A DNA stretch of 64,000 nt from Achromobacter xylosoxidans A8 (lineage in GTDB: Bacteria; Pseudomonadota; Gammaproteobacteria; Burkholderiales; Burkholderiaceae_B). Location: contig NC_014640.1 in NCBI RefSeq assembly GCF_000165835.1, positions 1,364,001 through 1,428,000 on the forward strand, given 5' to 3'. The position numbers and the translations under genes are program-made. Below, one piece after another: positions 17,393 through 25,593 of this stretch. Within the stretch, counting starts at the first letter, position 1, and the number at the start of each line of letters is the position of its first letter. Under the pieces are notes generated by a model. It ran no database searches. It had not been told where the DNA came from and was given only the letters and a program-made list of their open reading frames with translations.

Positions 17393-18964
17393 TTACGGCT
17401 TCTCGATGTTCCACATCACCGGGATGCCGGTCTTCAGCAGCTCGGTGTGCGTGAGGCCGCGGAACGCGGACACGGGCTTGAACTCGCCCCACATGACGTA
17501 GGGCACGCTTTGGTAGGCGCGCGCCTGCATCTGCGCGGCGATGTCCTTGCGCTTGGCCGGGTCCGTTTCGCGGATCCAGCTGGTGCGCAGCGCGTCGAGC
17601 TCCTTGTCGCAGGGCCAGCCGGGCAGGCTGTTGCCGCAAGCGGCCGACATCCAGGGGTTGGTCACCGGCGTGCTGGCGTCGTAATAGCCGCCCCAGGTCA
17701 GGAACACGTTCCAGCCGCCTTGCGCCGGCGGATCCTTCTTCAGGCGGCGTCCGGCCAGCGAGGCCCAGTCCATGGATTGCAGGTCGACGTTGATGCCGGC
17801 CTTCTTCATGTTCTGCGTCAGCACCATGACGGCGGGCGCGCTCAGGTGGTCCGTGGGATACAGGATCACGACCTTCTCGCCCTTGTAGCCGGCCTCCTGC
17901 AGCAACTGCTTGGCGCGCGCCGGATCGGTCTTGGCGTAGGGCGCCGCGCCCGCGTCGCTGGCCAGGGGCGAGCCGCAGACGAAGAGGCTGGGGCAATAGT
18001 CGACGCGGTATTTCTCCGGGTAACCCATGGCCGACAGCATTTCTTTCTGGTTCACCAGGTGGTACAGCGCCTGGCGCGCAAGCGGGTTGTCGAACGGCGG
18101 ATGCAGCGAATTTAGGATGACCATGCCCTGCGTCGCGACAGACGTGTTCAGGGTGATGTCCTTATTGGTTTCCAGGACGGGCAGGAAGTCGGGCGTGGTC
18201 TGTTCGATCATGTCGACTTCGCCGTTCATCAGGGCGGCGGTGGCCGTGTTGCCGTCGGGGATGTAGACCCATTCGACCCGGTCCACCTTGACGTTCTTGC
18301 CGCCCGCCAGGCCGTCGGCCGGTTCGGCGCGCGGCACGTAGGCCGGGTTCTTCACGTACACGACCTTGTTGCCCGGCACCCATTCGTCGCGCTTGAAGAG
18401 GAAGGGACCCGAGCCGACCATTTCGGTGACCTGGGTGTTCGGGTCCGTCATGGCCAGGCGCTTGGGCATGATGAAGGGAGGCATGCCGGAAGGCTTGGAC
18501 AAGGCGTCCAGCACCAGGCCGAACGGCTCCTTGAGCGTCAGGGTGAAGGTGTTGTCGCCGGTGGCGGCGAGTTCGGCGCCGGCGGCCATCATGGCTTGGC
18601 CCAGCGTGTCCTTCTTGGCCCAGCGCTGGATCGACGCCACGCAGTCCTCGGCCTTGACCGGCGTGCCGTCGTTGAACTTCAGGCCGGCACGCAAGGTGAA
18701 GGTCCAGGTCTTGCCGTCCTCGGACGTGGTCCAGCTATCCACCATCTGCGGCTTGACCTGGCCGCGGCTGTCCTGCGAGAACAGGGTGTCGAACACCATG
18801 TAGCCGTGGTTGCGCGTGATGTAGGCCGTATTGAACAGCGGGTCCAGCGTCTTGAGGTCCGCGTGCGGCACCAGGCGCAGGGTCTTGGTCTGCGCCAGCG
18901 CGCCGGTGGCGGCTCCCATGGCCAGCAGGGCGGCTGCGCCCAGCAAACTGAAACGTCTGATCAT
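17393..18964 (-). CDS. ABC transporter substrate-binding protein, family 5 (DppA-like)
   Basis: A 523-residue periplasmic binding protein. The signal peptide MIRRFSLLGAAALLAMG, ending near LAQ, is followed by KTLRLVPHADLKTLDPLFNT, the normal start of family 5 proteins, and the signature-like TFTLRAGLKFNDGTPVKAED near residue 95. It feeds peptides or similar compounds to the downstream permeases. The frame continues far upstream over the next gene; the ATG at 18964 is placed by the signal peptide. Ligand is unknown; neighbours argue for D-amino-acid-containing peptides or acylated D-amino acids rather than ordinary dipeptides. Confidence 0.9.
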   Translation of the reverse strand: MIRRFSLLGAAALLAMGAATGALAQTKTLRLVPHADLKTLDPLFNTAYITRNHGYMVFDTLFSQDSRGQVKPQMVDSWTTSEDGKTWTFTLRAGLKFNDGTPVKAEDCVASIQRWAKKDTLGQAMMAAGAELAATGDNTFTLTLKEPFGLVLDALSKPSGMPPFIMPKRLAMTDPNTQVTEMVGSGPFLFKRDEWVPGNKVVYVKNPAYVPRAEPADGLAGGKNVKVDRVEWVYIPDGNTATAALMNGEVDMIEQTTPDFLPVLETNKDITLNTSVATQGMVILNSLHPPFDNPLARQALYHLVNQKEMLSAMGYPEKYRVDYCPSLFVCGSPLASDAGAAPYAKTDPARAKQLLQEAGYKGEKVVILYPTDHLSAPAVMVLTQNMKKAGINVDLQSMDWASLAGRRLKKDPPAQGGWNVFLTWGGYYDASTPVTNPWMSAACGNSLPGWPCDKELDALRTSWIRETDPAKRKDIAAQMQARAYQSVPYVMWGEFKPVSAFRGLTHTELLKTGIPVMWNIEKP

Positions 18965-19017
18965 TGTTATCCCCTTGGTTATTCCTGCGCCCATGCCGGG
19001 CGGTGATGGATCGCGCC

Positions 19018-20463
19018 TCAGGCCGTGAACGGCCACTTCGGCAATTTGCGCTTGGTGTAGGGCAGCGCGTTGTAGTCGGTCGTGATGGCGCCCGGCGTCT
19101 CCACGTAGATGACGTGGCGGCCAACCTTCGAATACGAGGCGTAGAAGTGCTGCGACGATTTCACGATGACGAGCTTCATGGCCTGCAGGTCCACGCCGAA
19201 CTGCGTGAACAGGTCGGTGCCCATGGCCTGGGTGCGGTTGGTGGTCAGCGCGAGGGTCACGCCCTGGCTGCGCACGATGGCGGTGTCGCCCAGCAGCGCG
19301 GGCGTGCCGGCCAGTCCAGTCATGACGGCATCGCGCTTGAGCGCCAGGATTTCGCAGTCCAGGTCCAGCGGCTGGCCGGACACTGGCGCGACCTTGCCGC
19401 CGATGCGCAGCTGGATGCGCGCGCCCGCGCCGGCCTCGAAACAGAGCTGCACGGCCACCGGGTCCCAGAACGGGCCGGTTGCGACGTCGCTGATGCCGCG
19501 CGCCAGCACGCGCTCCAGGATGAAGGTGGCGTCGCTGGGCGCGCCGCCGCCGGCGTTGTCGGCGGAATCCGCCAGCACCACCGGAAAGTCGTTCAGCGCC
19601 AGCGCCTGGTCCAGCGCTTCGTCGGCGCCGGGATAAGGCGGCGCCAATTGTTCGCGAAAGCCGATGATCTCTTCGCCCAGCGCGCGTGCCAGGGCTTCGG
19701 CCTGGGCCTGGTCGCCGTCGGTGTAGACCAGCACCTTGGAACCCATGTCGGGCGTGTCGCCCCAGGGGAAGCCATGCGCGATGGATACCGACAGCACGCC
19801 TTCCTTGCCCTCCATGGCGAGCAGGCGGTCCACGAAGCTGCGCATGGGTTCGCGGCTGGTGTGCATGATGGAAATCATCTCGCAGTCGTATACGGCGCGC
19901 GTGGGTTTGATGCGGCCTTCGGCCCGGGCCACGCACAGGTCCACTAGGTCGTAGGCGCGTTCCAGGATGTCGGTGTGCGGATACTCCTTGAAGCAGACCA
20001 GGAAGTCGGCGCTTTCCACCATGTCTGCCGTCATGTGGCAATGCGGATCCAGTTCGGCGCCGATCACGGCATCGGGACCGACGATCTCGCGCGCGCGGCG
20101 CAGCAGGTCGCCTTCGCAATCGTCATAGCCGTCGGCCACCATGGCGCCGTGCAGGCCGAACAGGGCGATGTCGACCTTGCCCGCGCGGCGCAAATCGTCC
20201 AGCAGTTCGTCGCGCAGGGTTTCGTAGGCGTGGCGGGTGGTGATGCCGGCTGGCGTCGCGCCCGCGGTCAGACCCTCTATCAGGGTCCAGTCCTTGCCCT
20301 GCGCGCGCTGGCGCGCCGCCCACAGCGGTCCCGAGAACATCTGCATGCGGTCCGGATGCTGGCCCGCGGGGTAATAGCCGCGAGCCCGGTAGGCGGACAG
20401 CCCGGTCGGGATGGGAGAGAAGGTGTTCGTCTCGGTCGCCAGGGACCCGGAAAATATTTTCAT
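19018..20463 (-). CDS. M81 family metallopeptidase (MlrC/microcystinase C-like)
   Basis: A 481-residue protein of the M81 family, named after MlrC, which finishes the breakdown of microcystin, a cyclic peptide with several D-residues. Typical motifs are ATETNTFSPIPTG near residue 9, LFGLHGAMVADGYDD near 111, ELDPHCHMT near 150, KEYPHTD near 174, and DSADNAGGGAPSDATF near 310. The His and Asp residues in these are likely zinc ligands. GGAG precedes the ATG at 20463. It sits between RidA and the peptide-binding protein, so it likely hydrolyses imported peptides. A second family member is encoded at 50644. Confidence 0.85.
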   Translation of the reverse strand: MKIFSGSLATETNTFSPIPTGLSAYRARGYYPAGQHPDRMQMFSGPLWAARQRAQGKDWTLIEGLTAGATPAGITTRHAYETLRDELLDDLRRAGKVDIALFGLHGAMVADGYDDCEGDLLRRAREIVGPDAVIGAELDPHCHMTADMVESADFLVCFKEYPHTDILERAYDLVDLCVARAEGRIKPTRAVYDCEMISIMHTSREPMRSFVDRLLAMEGKEGVLSVSIAHGFPWGDTPDMGSKVLVYTDGDQAQAEALARALGEEIIGFREQLAPPYPGADEALDQALALNDFPVVLADSADNAGGGAPSDATFILERVLARGISDVATGPFWDPVAVQLCFEAGAGARIQLRIGGKVAPVSGQPLDLDCEILALKRDAVMTGLAGTPALLGDTAIVRSQGVTLALTTNRTQAMGTDLFTQFGVDLQAMKLVIVKSSQHFYASYSKVGRHVIYVETPGAITTDYNALPYTKRKLPKWPFTA

Positions 20464-20588
20464 GCTGCCGCTCCGCGTAAGGGTGTGCTCAGGGGGGCGC
20501 AGGCGTTGCCGCGAGCGCGAGGGAAAGGCCGCACCGCCCGGCGTCGGCCCGGCGGCGTCAAGCAATCGAACCGGCCCGCGTTGCGGGC

Positions 20589-21005
20589 TCAGGCTTCGGA
20601 CACTGGGCCCGGCGTGTAGCCGCCGTGGGTCGCCGCCGCGCCCAGCCAGGCCTGCACTTCGATCTCCACGTCCACGCCCATGGCCAGCTTGGCCTCGACC
20701 GTCGAGCGCGAGGGGAAGTCAGAGGAAAAATGGCTGCGGTAGGCGTCGTTGAACTGTGCGAACAGTTCCAGGTCCGTCAGCCACACCGTGACGCGCACCA
20801 CGTCCTTGAGCGTGGCGCCGGCCAAGGCCAGCGTTTCCTTGATGCGCTCGATGGCGGCATGGGTCTGGACGGTGATGTCGCCGCGCACGACCTGGCCGTT
20901 GGCGTCCATCGGGATCTGGCCCGACAGGAACAAAAAGCCGCCGGCCTGGGTGGCGCGGGAGAACGGCAGGGGCAGGGGGCTGGGATAACGGGCTATGGTG
21001 GTCAT
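20589..21005 (-). CDS. RidA/YjgF family enamine-imine deaminase
   Basis: A 138-residue RidA-family protein, which hydrolyses reactive 2-iminoacids formed by PLP enzymes or amino-acid oxidases. It shows PLPFSRATQAGGFLFLSGQI, TLALAGATLKDVVRVTVWLT and STVEAKLAMGVDVEIEVQAW, where the usual catalytic Arg position is represented in the family by RxxVEV-type residues but here reads STVEAK, so activity is not certain. It begins 28 bases after the DadA-like oxidase, which would release iminoacids, a logical partnership. The frame upstream of 21005 belongs to a shadow of that oxidase. Confidence 0.87.
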   Translation of the reverse strand: MTTIARYPSPLPLPFSRATQAGGFLFLSGQIPMDANGQVVRGDITVQTHAAIERIKETLALAGATLKDVVRVTVWLTDLELFAQFNDAYRSHFSSDFPSRSTVEAKLAMGVDVEIEVQAWLGAAATHGGYTPGPVSEA

Positions 21006-21033
21006 GATGGACTCTCGCAGGCAAGGGGGAGGT

Positions 21034-22170
21034 TCAGCGCAGGCGCGCGGGACGCACGGCTTCGGCATCCACGCCGTGCGCATGCAGATGGGCCGGCAGC
21101 GGCTGGCGCGTGAGCAGCGCAGCGGCCAGTTCGGAGGTCGCCGCAGCCGTCTGGATACCATAGCCGCCTTGCGCCGCCAGCCAGAAGAAGGCGGGCGCAT
21201 CGGCGTCCCAGCCGACCACGAAATCGCCGTCGCGCACAAAGGAGCGCAGGCCGGCCCAGGTGTGCTTGGGGCGGCGGATGGTGAGCGAGGTCGCGGTTTC
21301 GATGCGGTAGATGCCGGTGGCCACGTCCAGTTCTTCCGGCACCACGTCGTGCGCGGCGACCGGATCGGCGTTGGCCGGAGAACCCAGCAACTGGCCGGCG
21401 TCGGGCTTGAAGTAATAGCTTTCGTCGACCCCGACCACCGCCGGCCAATGGGCAAAGTCCACGTCCGGCGGACCGGAGAACGTAAAGGCGGTGCGCCGGC
21501 ACGGCTGCAGGCCGACCGGCGAGGCGCCGCAGAGGGCCGCGGCGTGGTCCGCCCAGGCACCGGCGGCGTTGACCAGCGCCCGCGCCCGCAGGCTGCGGCC
21601 GTCGGACAAGGTCAGCGTCCAGACGCCGTCCGCGTGCGCGGCCGACACGACTTCGGCTTGGTTGTGCAGCACCGCGCCCTGGCGCGTCATGCCGCGCAGG
21701 AACCCCTGATGCAGGGCATGCACGTCGATGTCGCGGGCGTCCGGTTCCTCGATGGCGCCGCAGATCTGCTCGCCGCGCAGGCAGGGCACGCGTTCGACGG
21801 CCTGGGCGGCGTCGATCAGCGTCACATTGGGCGATTGGCTGCGGAAATCGTCGTACACCTCGCGTAGCAGGTCCTGCTGCTCGGGCGTGGCGATGTACAG
21901 CACGCCGCGCGGGCTGAGCAGCGGATGCTCGCTGAAGCCCTGCGGCGGATTTTCATAGAAGGCGCGGCTGGCGCGGGTGAGCGCCTTGATCTGGGCCGTG
22001 CCGTAGGTTTCCATGAACATGGCCGCGGACCGGCCGGTGGAGTGGTAGCCCGGCTGGGCCTCGCGTTCCAACACGGCGACCGAGGCCGTGGCGCTCAGGC
22101 GGTAGGCCACGGAAGCGCCGGCGATGCCGGCGCCGATCACGGCGTAATCGTATAGGGGTTCTGCTGTCAT
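21034..22170 (-). CDS. FAD-dependent D-amino-acid oxidase/dehydrogenase-like protein (DAO family)
   Basis: A 378-residue flavoprotein of the DAO/DadA family. The N-terminal FAD fold is YAVIGAGIAGASVAYRL, followed by RSAAMFMETYG; VNAAGAWAD near residue 192 and WAGLRSFVRDGDFVVGWD near 310 are typical. It would oxidise D-amino acids (or sarcosine/glycine-like amines) to iminoacids. It is the first gene of the minus-strand unit whose last enzyme is an N-acyl-D-amino-acid deacylase, which favours D-amino acids as substrate. An inverted repeat lies just upstream at 22182-22209. Confidence 0.85.
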   Translation of the reverse strand: MTAEPLYDYAVIGAGIAGASVAYRLSATASVAVLEREAQPGYHSTGRSAAMFMETYGTAQIKALTRASRAFYENPPQGFSEHPLLSPRGVLYIATPEQQDLLREVYDDFRSQSPNVTLIDAAQAVERVPCLRGEQICGAIEEPDARDIDVHALHQGFLRGMTRQGAVLHNQAEVVSAAHADGVWTLTLSDGRSLRARALVNAAGAWADHAAALCGASPVGLQPCRRTAFTFSGPPDVDFAHWPAVVGVDESYYFKPDAGQLLGSPANADPVAAHDVVPEELDVATGIYRIETATSLTIRRPKHTWAGLRSFVRDGDFVVGWDADAPAFFWLAAQGGYGIQTAAATSELAAALLTRQPLPAHLHAHGVDAEAVRPARLR

Positions 22171-22181
22171 TTTGTCGGAAG

Positions 22182-22209
22182 CGAGAATTCTCTTATTTGA
22201 TAATTCTCG
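22182..22209 (-). promoter_or_regulatory. Inverted repeat in the promoter of the D-amino-acid operon
   Basis: Arms CGAGAATT and AATTCTCG are perfect 8-base inverted copies with a 12-base spacer, placed 12-39 bases upstream of the DadA-like ATG. They may be an operator for the XRE-cupin regulator encoded at the end of the operon; this link is inference. An AT-rich stretch continues to about 22225. Confidence 0.45.
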
Positions 22210-22274
22210 AATACGATAGTTTTTTGACGGCAGACAAGTAATAGGGGAAAGCCCCGATAGAGGAGCTCAGGGGG

Positions 22275-22646
22275 TCAGGTCAAGCGCGTGCCATTGGGAA
22301 CCTGGTCGTCCGGCACCGCCAGCACGATGCCGCCGGTTTCGTCCGCGAAACCCAGCACCAGCACCTCGGATTTCATTGGCCCGATCTGGCGCGGCGGGAA
22401 ATTCACCACCGCCATGACCCGCTTGCCGGCCAGTTCTTCCAACGTGTAGCGCGCCGTGATCTGCGCCGAACTTTTCCGGATGCCCACGCCCGCGCCGAAA
22501 TCTATCGTCAGTTTGTAGGCGGGTTTGCGCGCCTCGGGAAAGGCCTGCGCCGATTGGATGGTGCCGATGCGGATGTCGACCTTGAGGAAGTCGTCAAAGC
22601 CGATGTCCGCGGCGGCTGGGCTGTTCGGGTCCTGGATGTAGTGCAC
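22275..22646 (-). CDS. csaA: CsaA-type tRNA-binding domain protein
   Basis: A 123-residue single-domain protein of the CsaA family, a dimeric tRNA-binding OB fold also reported as an export-related chaperone. Key segments are FDDFLKVDIRIGTIQSAQAF, KPAYKLTIDFG, SSAQITARYTLEEL and NFPPRQIGPMKSEVLVLGF, all classic for CsaA and the C-terminal domain of MetRS. Length is slightly above the usual 110 because of an N-terminal leader MHYIQDPNSPAA. It lies apart from the D-amino-acid operon and is divergent to the nitroreductase gene. Confidence 0.88.
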   Translation of the reverse strand: MHYIQDPNSPAAADIGFDDFLKVDIRIGTIQSAQAFPEARKPAYKLTIDFGAGVGIRKSSAQITARYTLEELAGKRVMAVVNFPPRQIGPMKSEVLVLGFADETGGIVLAVPDDQVPNGTRLT

Positions 22647-22704
22647 GCTGAGTCCTTTATTTGGGCTGTCTCTTGTCTGGCACCGAGCCGATTTGGTTCA
22701 TGAA

Positions 22705-22721
22705 CAGAACAGTTTGTTCTG
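22705..22721. promoter_or_regulatory. 17-base palindrome between csaA and nitroreductase genes
   Basis: CAGAACA and TGTTCTG are perfect inverted arms around GTT, in the divergent spacer, 107 bases upstream of the nitroreductase ATG. It has the size of a dimeric regulator's operator. The orientation (CAG outward) does not match a LexA box. No regulator gene is adjacent. Confidence 0.45.
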
Positions 22722-22827
22722 CTTGATAGGGTGTTTTTTTGGCTCTGGTACGTATTCGGAACAATCGTGGGTCGTTAGAATTCCTCAAGCATTTTCCCCT
22801 ATCTACTCGTCGGAAGGCCATATCGCC

Positions 22828-23427
22828 ATGAGCAACGCTTATCTGGACGCCCTCAAGCAGCGTCGCACGCAGTATTCGCTGGGCCGCAACCTGTCGATCT
22901 CCAAGGAGGAACTGACCTCCCTGATCCAGGACGCAATCAAGCACAGCCCCTCGTCGTTCAATTCGCAAAGCTCGCGCGCCGTGATCCTGTTCGGCGCCGA
23001 GAGCGAAAAGCTCTGGAACATCGCCATCGAAGAAGTGCGCAAGGTTGCGCCGGCCGAGAGCTTTGCCCAGACCGAAGCCAAGCTCAAGAGCTTCGCCGCG
23101 GGCGTGGGTACCGTGCTGTTCTACGAAGACCAGGGCGTGGTGCAGGGCCTGCAGGAAAAATTCGCGTTGTACGCGGACAACTTCCCGGTCTGGTCCGAGC
23201 AGGCGGGCGGCATGGCCCAACTGTCGGTCTGGAGCACCCTGGCCAACGCCGGCGTGGGCGCCAGCCTGCAGCACTACAACCCGCTGATCGACGGCCCTGT
23301 CGCGCGTGAATGGAACGTTCCGGCCTACTGGAAGCTGCGCGCGCAGATGCCGTTCGGCTCCAACGAAAACGGCTTCGGCGAAAAGGCGTTCATGGACGAC
23401 GCCGAGCGTTTCCGCGTAGCCGGCTGA
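22828..23427 (+). CDS. Nitroreductase family protein (Frm2/HBN1-like)
   Basis: A 199-residue FMN-dependent nitroreductase-fold protein of the short Frm2/HBN1-type subgroup, with LDALKQRRTQYSLGRNLSIS at the N-terminus (flavin phosphate contact by the RR pair), HSPSSFNSQSSRAVILFG near residue 40, and LWSTLANAGVGASLQHYNP-like residues near 140. Such proteins reduce nitro-compounds or are linked to fatty-acid and redox stress. The ATG at 22828 is chosen because GGAAGG lies ten bases ahead; the open frame extends a further 45 codons across the promoter palindrome. A strong terminator follows. Confidence 0.87.
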   Translation: MSNAYLDALKQRRTQYSLGRNLSISKEELTSLIQDAIKHSPSSFNSQSSRAVILFGAESEKLWNIAIEEVRKVAPAESFAQTEAKLKSFAAGVGTVLFYEDQGVVQGLQEKFALYADNFPVWSEQAGGMAQLSVWSTLANAGVGASLQHYNPLIDGPVAREWNVPAYWKLRAQMPFGSNENGFGEKAFMDDAERFRVAG

Positions 23428-23460
23428 GGTGTTGGCGCGCCCTCAACGGCGCCCAAATGA

Positions 23461-23501
23461 AAAGCCCGCATTTCCCATCGGGAAATGCGGGCTTTGTTTT
23501 T
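23461..23501 (+). terminator. Strong intrinsic terminator after the nitroreductase gene
   Basis: A perfect 16-base stem (AAAGCCCGCATTTCCC and its inverse copy) with a three-base ATC loop is followed by GTTTTT. The symmetric A/T ends could also stop transcription from the minus-strand CsgG gene. Confidence 0.92.
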
Positions 23502-23546
23502 CGGCGCGCCTGCAGCCGGGTTCGTCCGCAGGAGCGATGGAGGACG

Positions 23547-24899
23547 TCAGAGAATGACGCCTCCCGCCGAATCTATCTTCTGATCGGACTTCGGCGGCGC
23601 GGCTCGTTTGGGCGGTGTTTTCTTGGCCGGCTGGGCGGGCGGGGCGGCCATGCGGGCAATCGAGCCCTTGGCAATGGATTCCAATTGGCCGTTTACCACG
23701 GCGCCATAGGCCACTTTCGCCTTGATTTCGCCGATCTTGATCGAGGCCACCTTTTCTTCGGTTGCGCCGAGTTTCTCGCCGGTGTCGGGATCGACCAGTT
23801 CCTCGCCAGTGGCGTAGATGTCGTAGACCTGACCTTCGTTCACGCTGCCCATGCCGCGGTTGATGATCACGCGGCCGTTCTGCACTGCCACGACTTTGGC
23901 CGGGTTCACGATCTCAATGATGTCGCCAACCATCTTGCCTTGGAATTGTTCCATTGCCGCGCTGATCTTGTTGCCGCCCGAGGCAAACGAGGCCGAGTCC
24001 GACCACTTCACGGCGCGGGTCGCAGCCTCGACCAGGGTGTAGCGTACTGAGGCGCGCGTGGCTTGCGAGACTTCGCGGGTGGATTCGCCGGTGAGCTCGA
24101 CGTTGTTTTCCTGGACCCGCGTCGAAACGCTGGCTTGCGTCAGGTCGATGATCAACAGGAAATCCGCCCCTGCCGCCTGGCCCAGACGGGCGCGCTGCTG
24201 GTCGGATACGTTGTCGCTGGCCAGGAAGTCGTTTTCCTTTTCGAAGGCGGCGTCATTGCTGCGGTCCAGAACGGTGAAGCGTCCGCTCTTGACCAGCTTG
24301 TCGGTAACCGATTGGCGCATGTCCGCCGACAGGGCGCTGCGGCGCAACTTGCCGGTCGTGACGATGGCGATGCTGTCGCGTTCCAGCTTGGGAGATTTTG
24401 CCTGGTACTCGAACTTCTCGATCGTTACCGACAATTCGACCATGCAGCCTTTGCTGCCGCCGCACTCCTGCTTGGTCACCGAGTAACCTTTCACCTTGCC
24501 CTGCGCGCGCACGTCATTCGTGCTGCCGACGCCTGCCTCGACCGTCGTCTTGCTGGACGCCTGGGCTTGCGCCGAGGCGCTGGCATTCAGGGTCTGCTCG
24601 TTGTTGGTGACCGTATCCTTGATCAAGCCGCTGTCCGTGTTCTGCTCGGTGCGCTTGGCGTCGAGTTCAGCCGAGGCTTGGCCTTCGGCATCCCGTTTGA
24701 CCTGTACGTAGGCTTTCGGGCTGGCCGAGCGCGTTGCAACGGCGGCGCCATTGACTTGCTTGATGGCATTGCCCAGGGCCGATTCGACGGCCTGCTCGAA
24801 GGTGTCGCCGTACCCGACCGCGGGCACCGTGACATCTTCGGCGCTTGCCGCGTGGGCGACGCAGAACACTGCCGCGCCCAAAATCCATTTCTTCATCAT
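23547..24899 (-). CDS. CsgG/FlgT-like secreted protein of a CsgG-LpoB-COG3014 cassette
   Basis: A 450-residue exported protein. The signal peptide ends near AHAASA and has no lipobox, unlike true CsgG. An N-terminal region (GDTFEQAVESALGNAIKQVN) resembles LPP20/FlgO-type domains, the middle (about 170-320; SALSADMRQSVTDKLVKSGR and FTVLDRS) is the CsgG/curli-assembly fold, and the C-terminal part (VNEGQVYDIYATGEELVDPD, TGEKLG) resembles the FlgT C-terminal domain; a Pro/Lys-rich tail ends the protein. No curlin subunit gene is nearby. It follows an LpoB-like gene but a terminator-like hairpin lies between them. Exact role unknown. Confidence 0.75.
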   Translation of the reverse strand: MMKKWILGAAVFCVAHAASAEDVTVPAVGYGDTFEQAVESALGNAIKQVNGAAVATRSASPKAYVQVKRDAEGQASAELDAKRTEQNTDSGLIKDTVTNNEQTLNASASAQAQASSKTTVEAGVGSTNDVRAQGKVKGYSVTKQECGGSKGCMVELSVTIEKFEYQAKSPKLERDSIAIVTTGKLRRSALSADMRQSVTDKLVKSGRFTVLDRSNDAAFEKENDFLASDNVSDQQRARLGQAAGADFLLIIDLTQASVSTRVQENNVELTGESTREVSQATRASVRYTLVEAATRAVKWSDSASFASGGNKISAAMEQFQGKMVGDIIEIVNPAKVVAVQNGRVIINRGMGSVNEGQVYDIYATGEELVDPDTGEKLGATEEKVASIKIGEIKAKVAYGAVVNGQLESIAKGSIARMAAPPAQPAKKTPPKRAAPPKSDQKIDSAGGVIL

Positions 24900-24912
24900 G
24901 AATCTGCTCTTG

Positions 24913-24944
24913 AAAAAAAGACCGCCTGCTGCAGGCAGGCGGCC
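24913..24944 (-). terminator. Terminator-like hairpin between the LpoB-like and CsgG-like genes
   Basis: Read on the minus strand, GGCCGCCTGC pairs with GCAGGCGGTC (one mismatch) around CTGCA and is followed by seven T. It sits 16 bases before the CsgG-like ATG region begins. It should stop or attenuate read-through, so the last gene is likely expressed less than the first two or from its own start. Confidence 0.8.
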
Positions 24945-24960
24945 TATTCGTCCATGACCC

Positions 24961-25575
24961 TTACCAGGTCACCGTGCGGTTGTCGCCGCGCTTGATGATT
25001 GCTTCTTCGCCTTCCCAGTAAGCCAGACCGTTGTCCAGGTTGGTGAGCGTCAGCTGGAAGTAGTAATCGACTTGCTGCGTGCGGCTATCGACGCGGTTGT
25101 TGCGCTGCAGGATCTTGCCCGACAGCGAAAAGTCCGGGGCGACCACGCGGCCGTCCTTCTTCACGGTGGCCTGATTGACCATCTTCGAGCCCTTCAACGC
25201 GCGCGATTTTGCGGTCATTGCGTCTTCGGGACCGTTCAGGCCGACAGCCGTCGTGATGACGAAGCGGCCAGAGTTGAGCAGGCTCACGCGAATCTTCTTG
25301 GTCAACTGGTCGGTGTCGATGCGTTGCGCCGTGTCGTTGGTGAGATTGGACATCGCGATCACGAAACGTCCGCCCTGGGCAGCCTTCGGGTGCACCATCA
25401 ATGGCGAGTTCAGCATGTCGTTGACCATCTTGTTGGCCGCCGATTCGAAGTCCTTGTAGTCCAGCCCCATCACCGCGACGTTATCGGTCTTCTGGTTGAC
25501 GTATTGGGTCGTGGGTGCGCAGCCCGCCAGCGTTGCCGCCAGCAAGGCGGCCGTAAGAGAAAGCTTTACGCTCAT
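24961..25575 (-). CDS. LpoB-like outer-membrane lipoprotein
   Basis: A 204-residue lipoprotein with lipobox LAGC (Cys19). The mature domain resembles LpoB, the outer-membrane activator of penicillin-binding protein PBP1b: YKDFESAANKMVNDMLNSPL, GGRFVIAMSNLTNDT, TKKIRVSLLNSGRFVITTAV, and the C-terminal VDYYFQLTLTNLDNGLAYWE with EGEEAIIKRG. The LpoB fold is related to CsgG's periplasmic domain. It lies 18 bases after the COG3014 gene. Because LpoB-like proteins occur in such cassettes far from PBP genes, a role in envelope export rather than PBP activation is possible. Confidence 0.82.
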   Translation of the reverse strand: MSVKLSLTAALLAATLAGCAPTTQYVNQKTDNVAVMGLDYKDFESAANKMVNDMLNSPLMVHPKAAQGGRFVIAMSNLTNDTAQRIDTDQLTKKIRVSLLNSGRFVITTAVGLNGPEDAMTAKSRALKGSKMVNQATVKKDGRVVAPDFSLSGKILQRNNRVDSRTQQVDYYFQLTLTNLDNGLAYWEGEEAIIKRGDNRTVTW

Positions 25576-25593
25576 GGTGTTCCTAGTAGATCG

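Noticed and set aside
18965-20119. Upstream extension of the peptide-binding protein to 908 codons
   Set aside because: The extension overlaps the MlrC-like gene in another frame, and a signal peptide starts at the ATG at 18964.
22705-22721. LexA (SOS) box before the nitroreductase
   Set aside because: The palindrome runs CAG-to-CTG outward, opposite to the CTG-N10-CAG arrangement of LexA sites.
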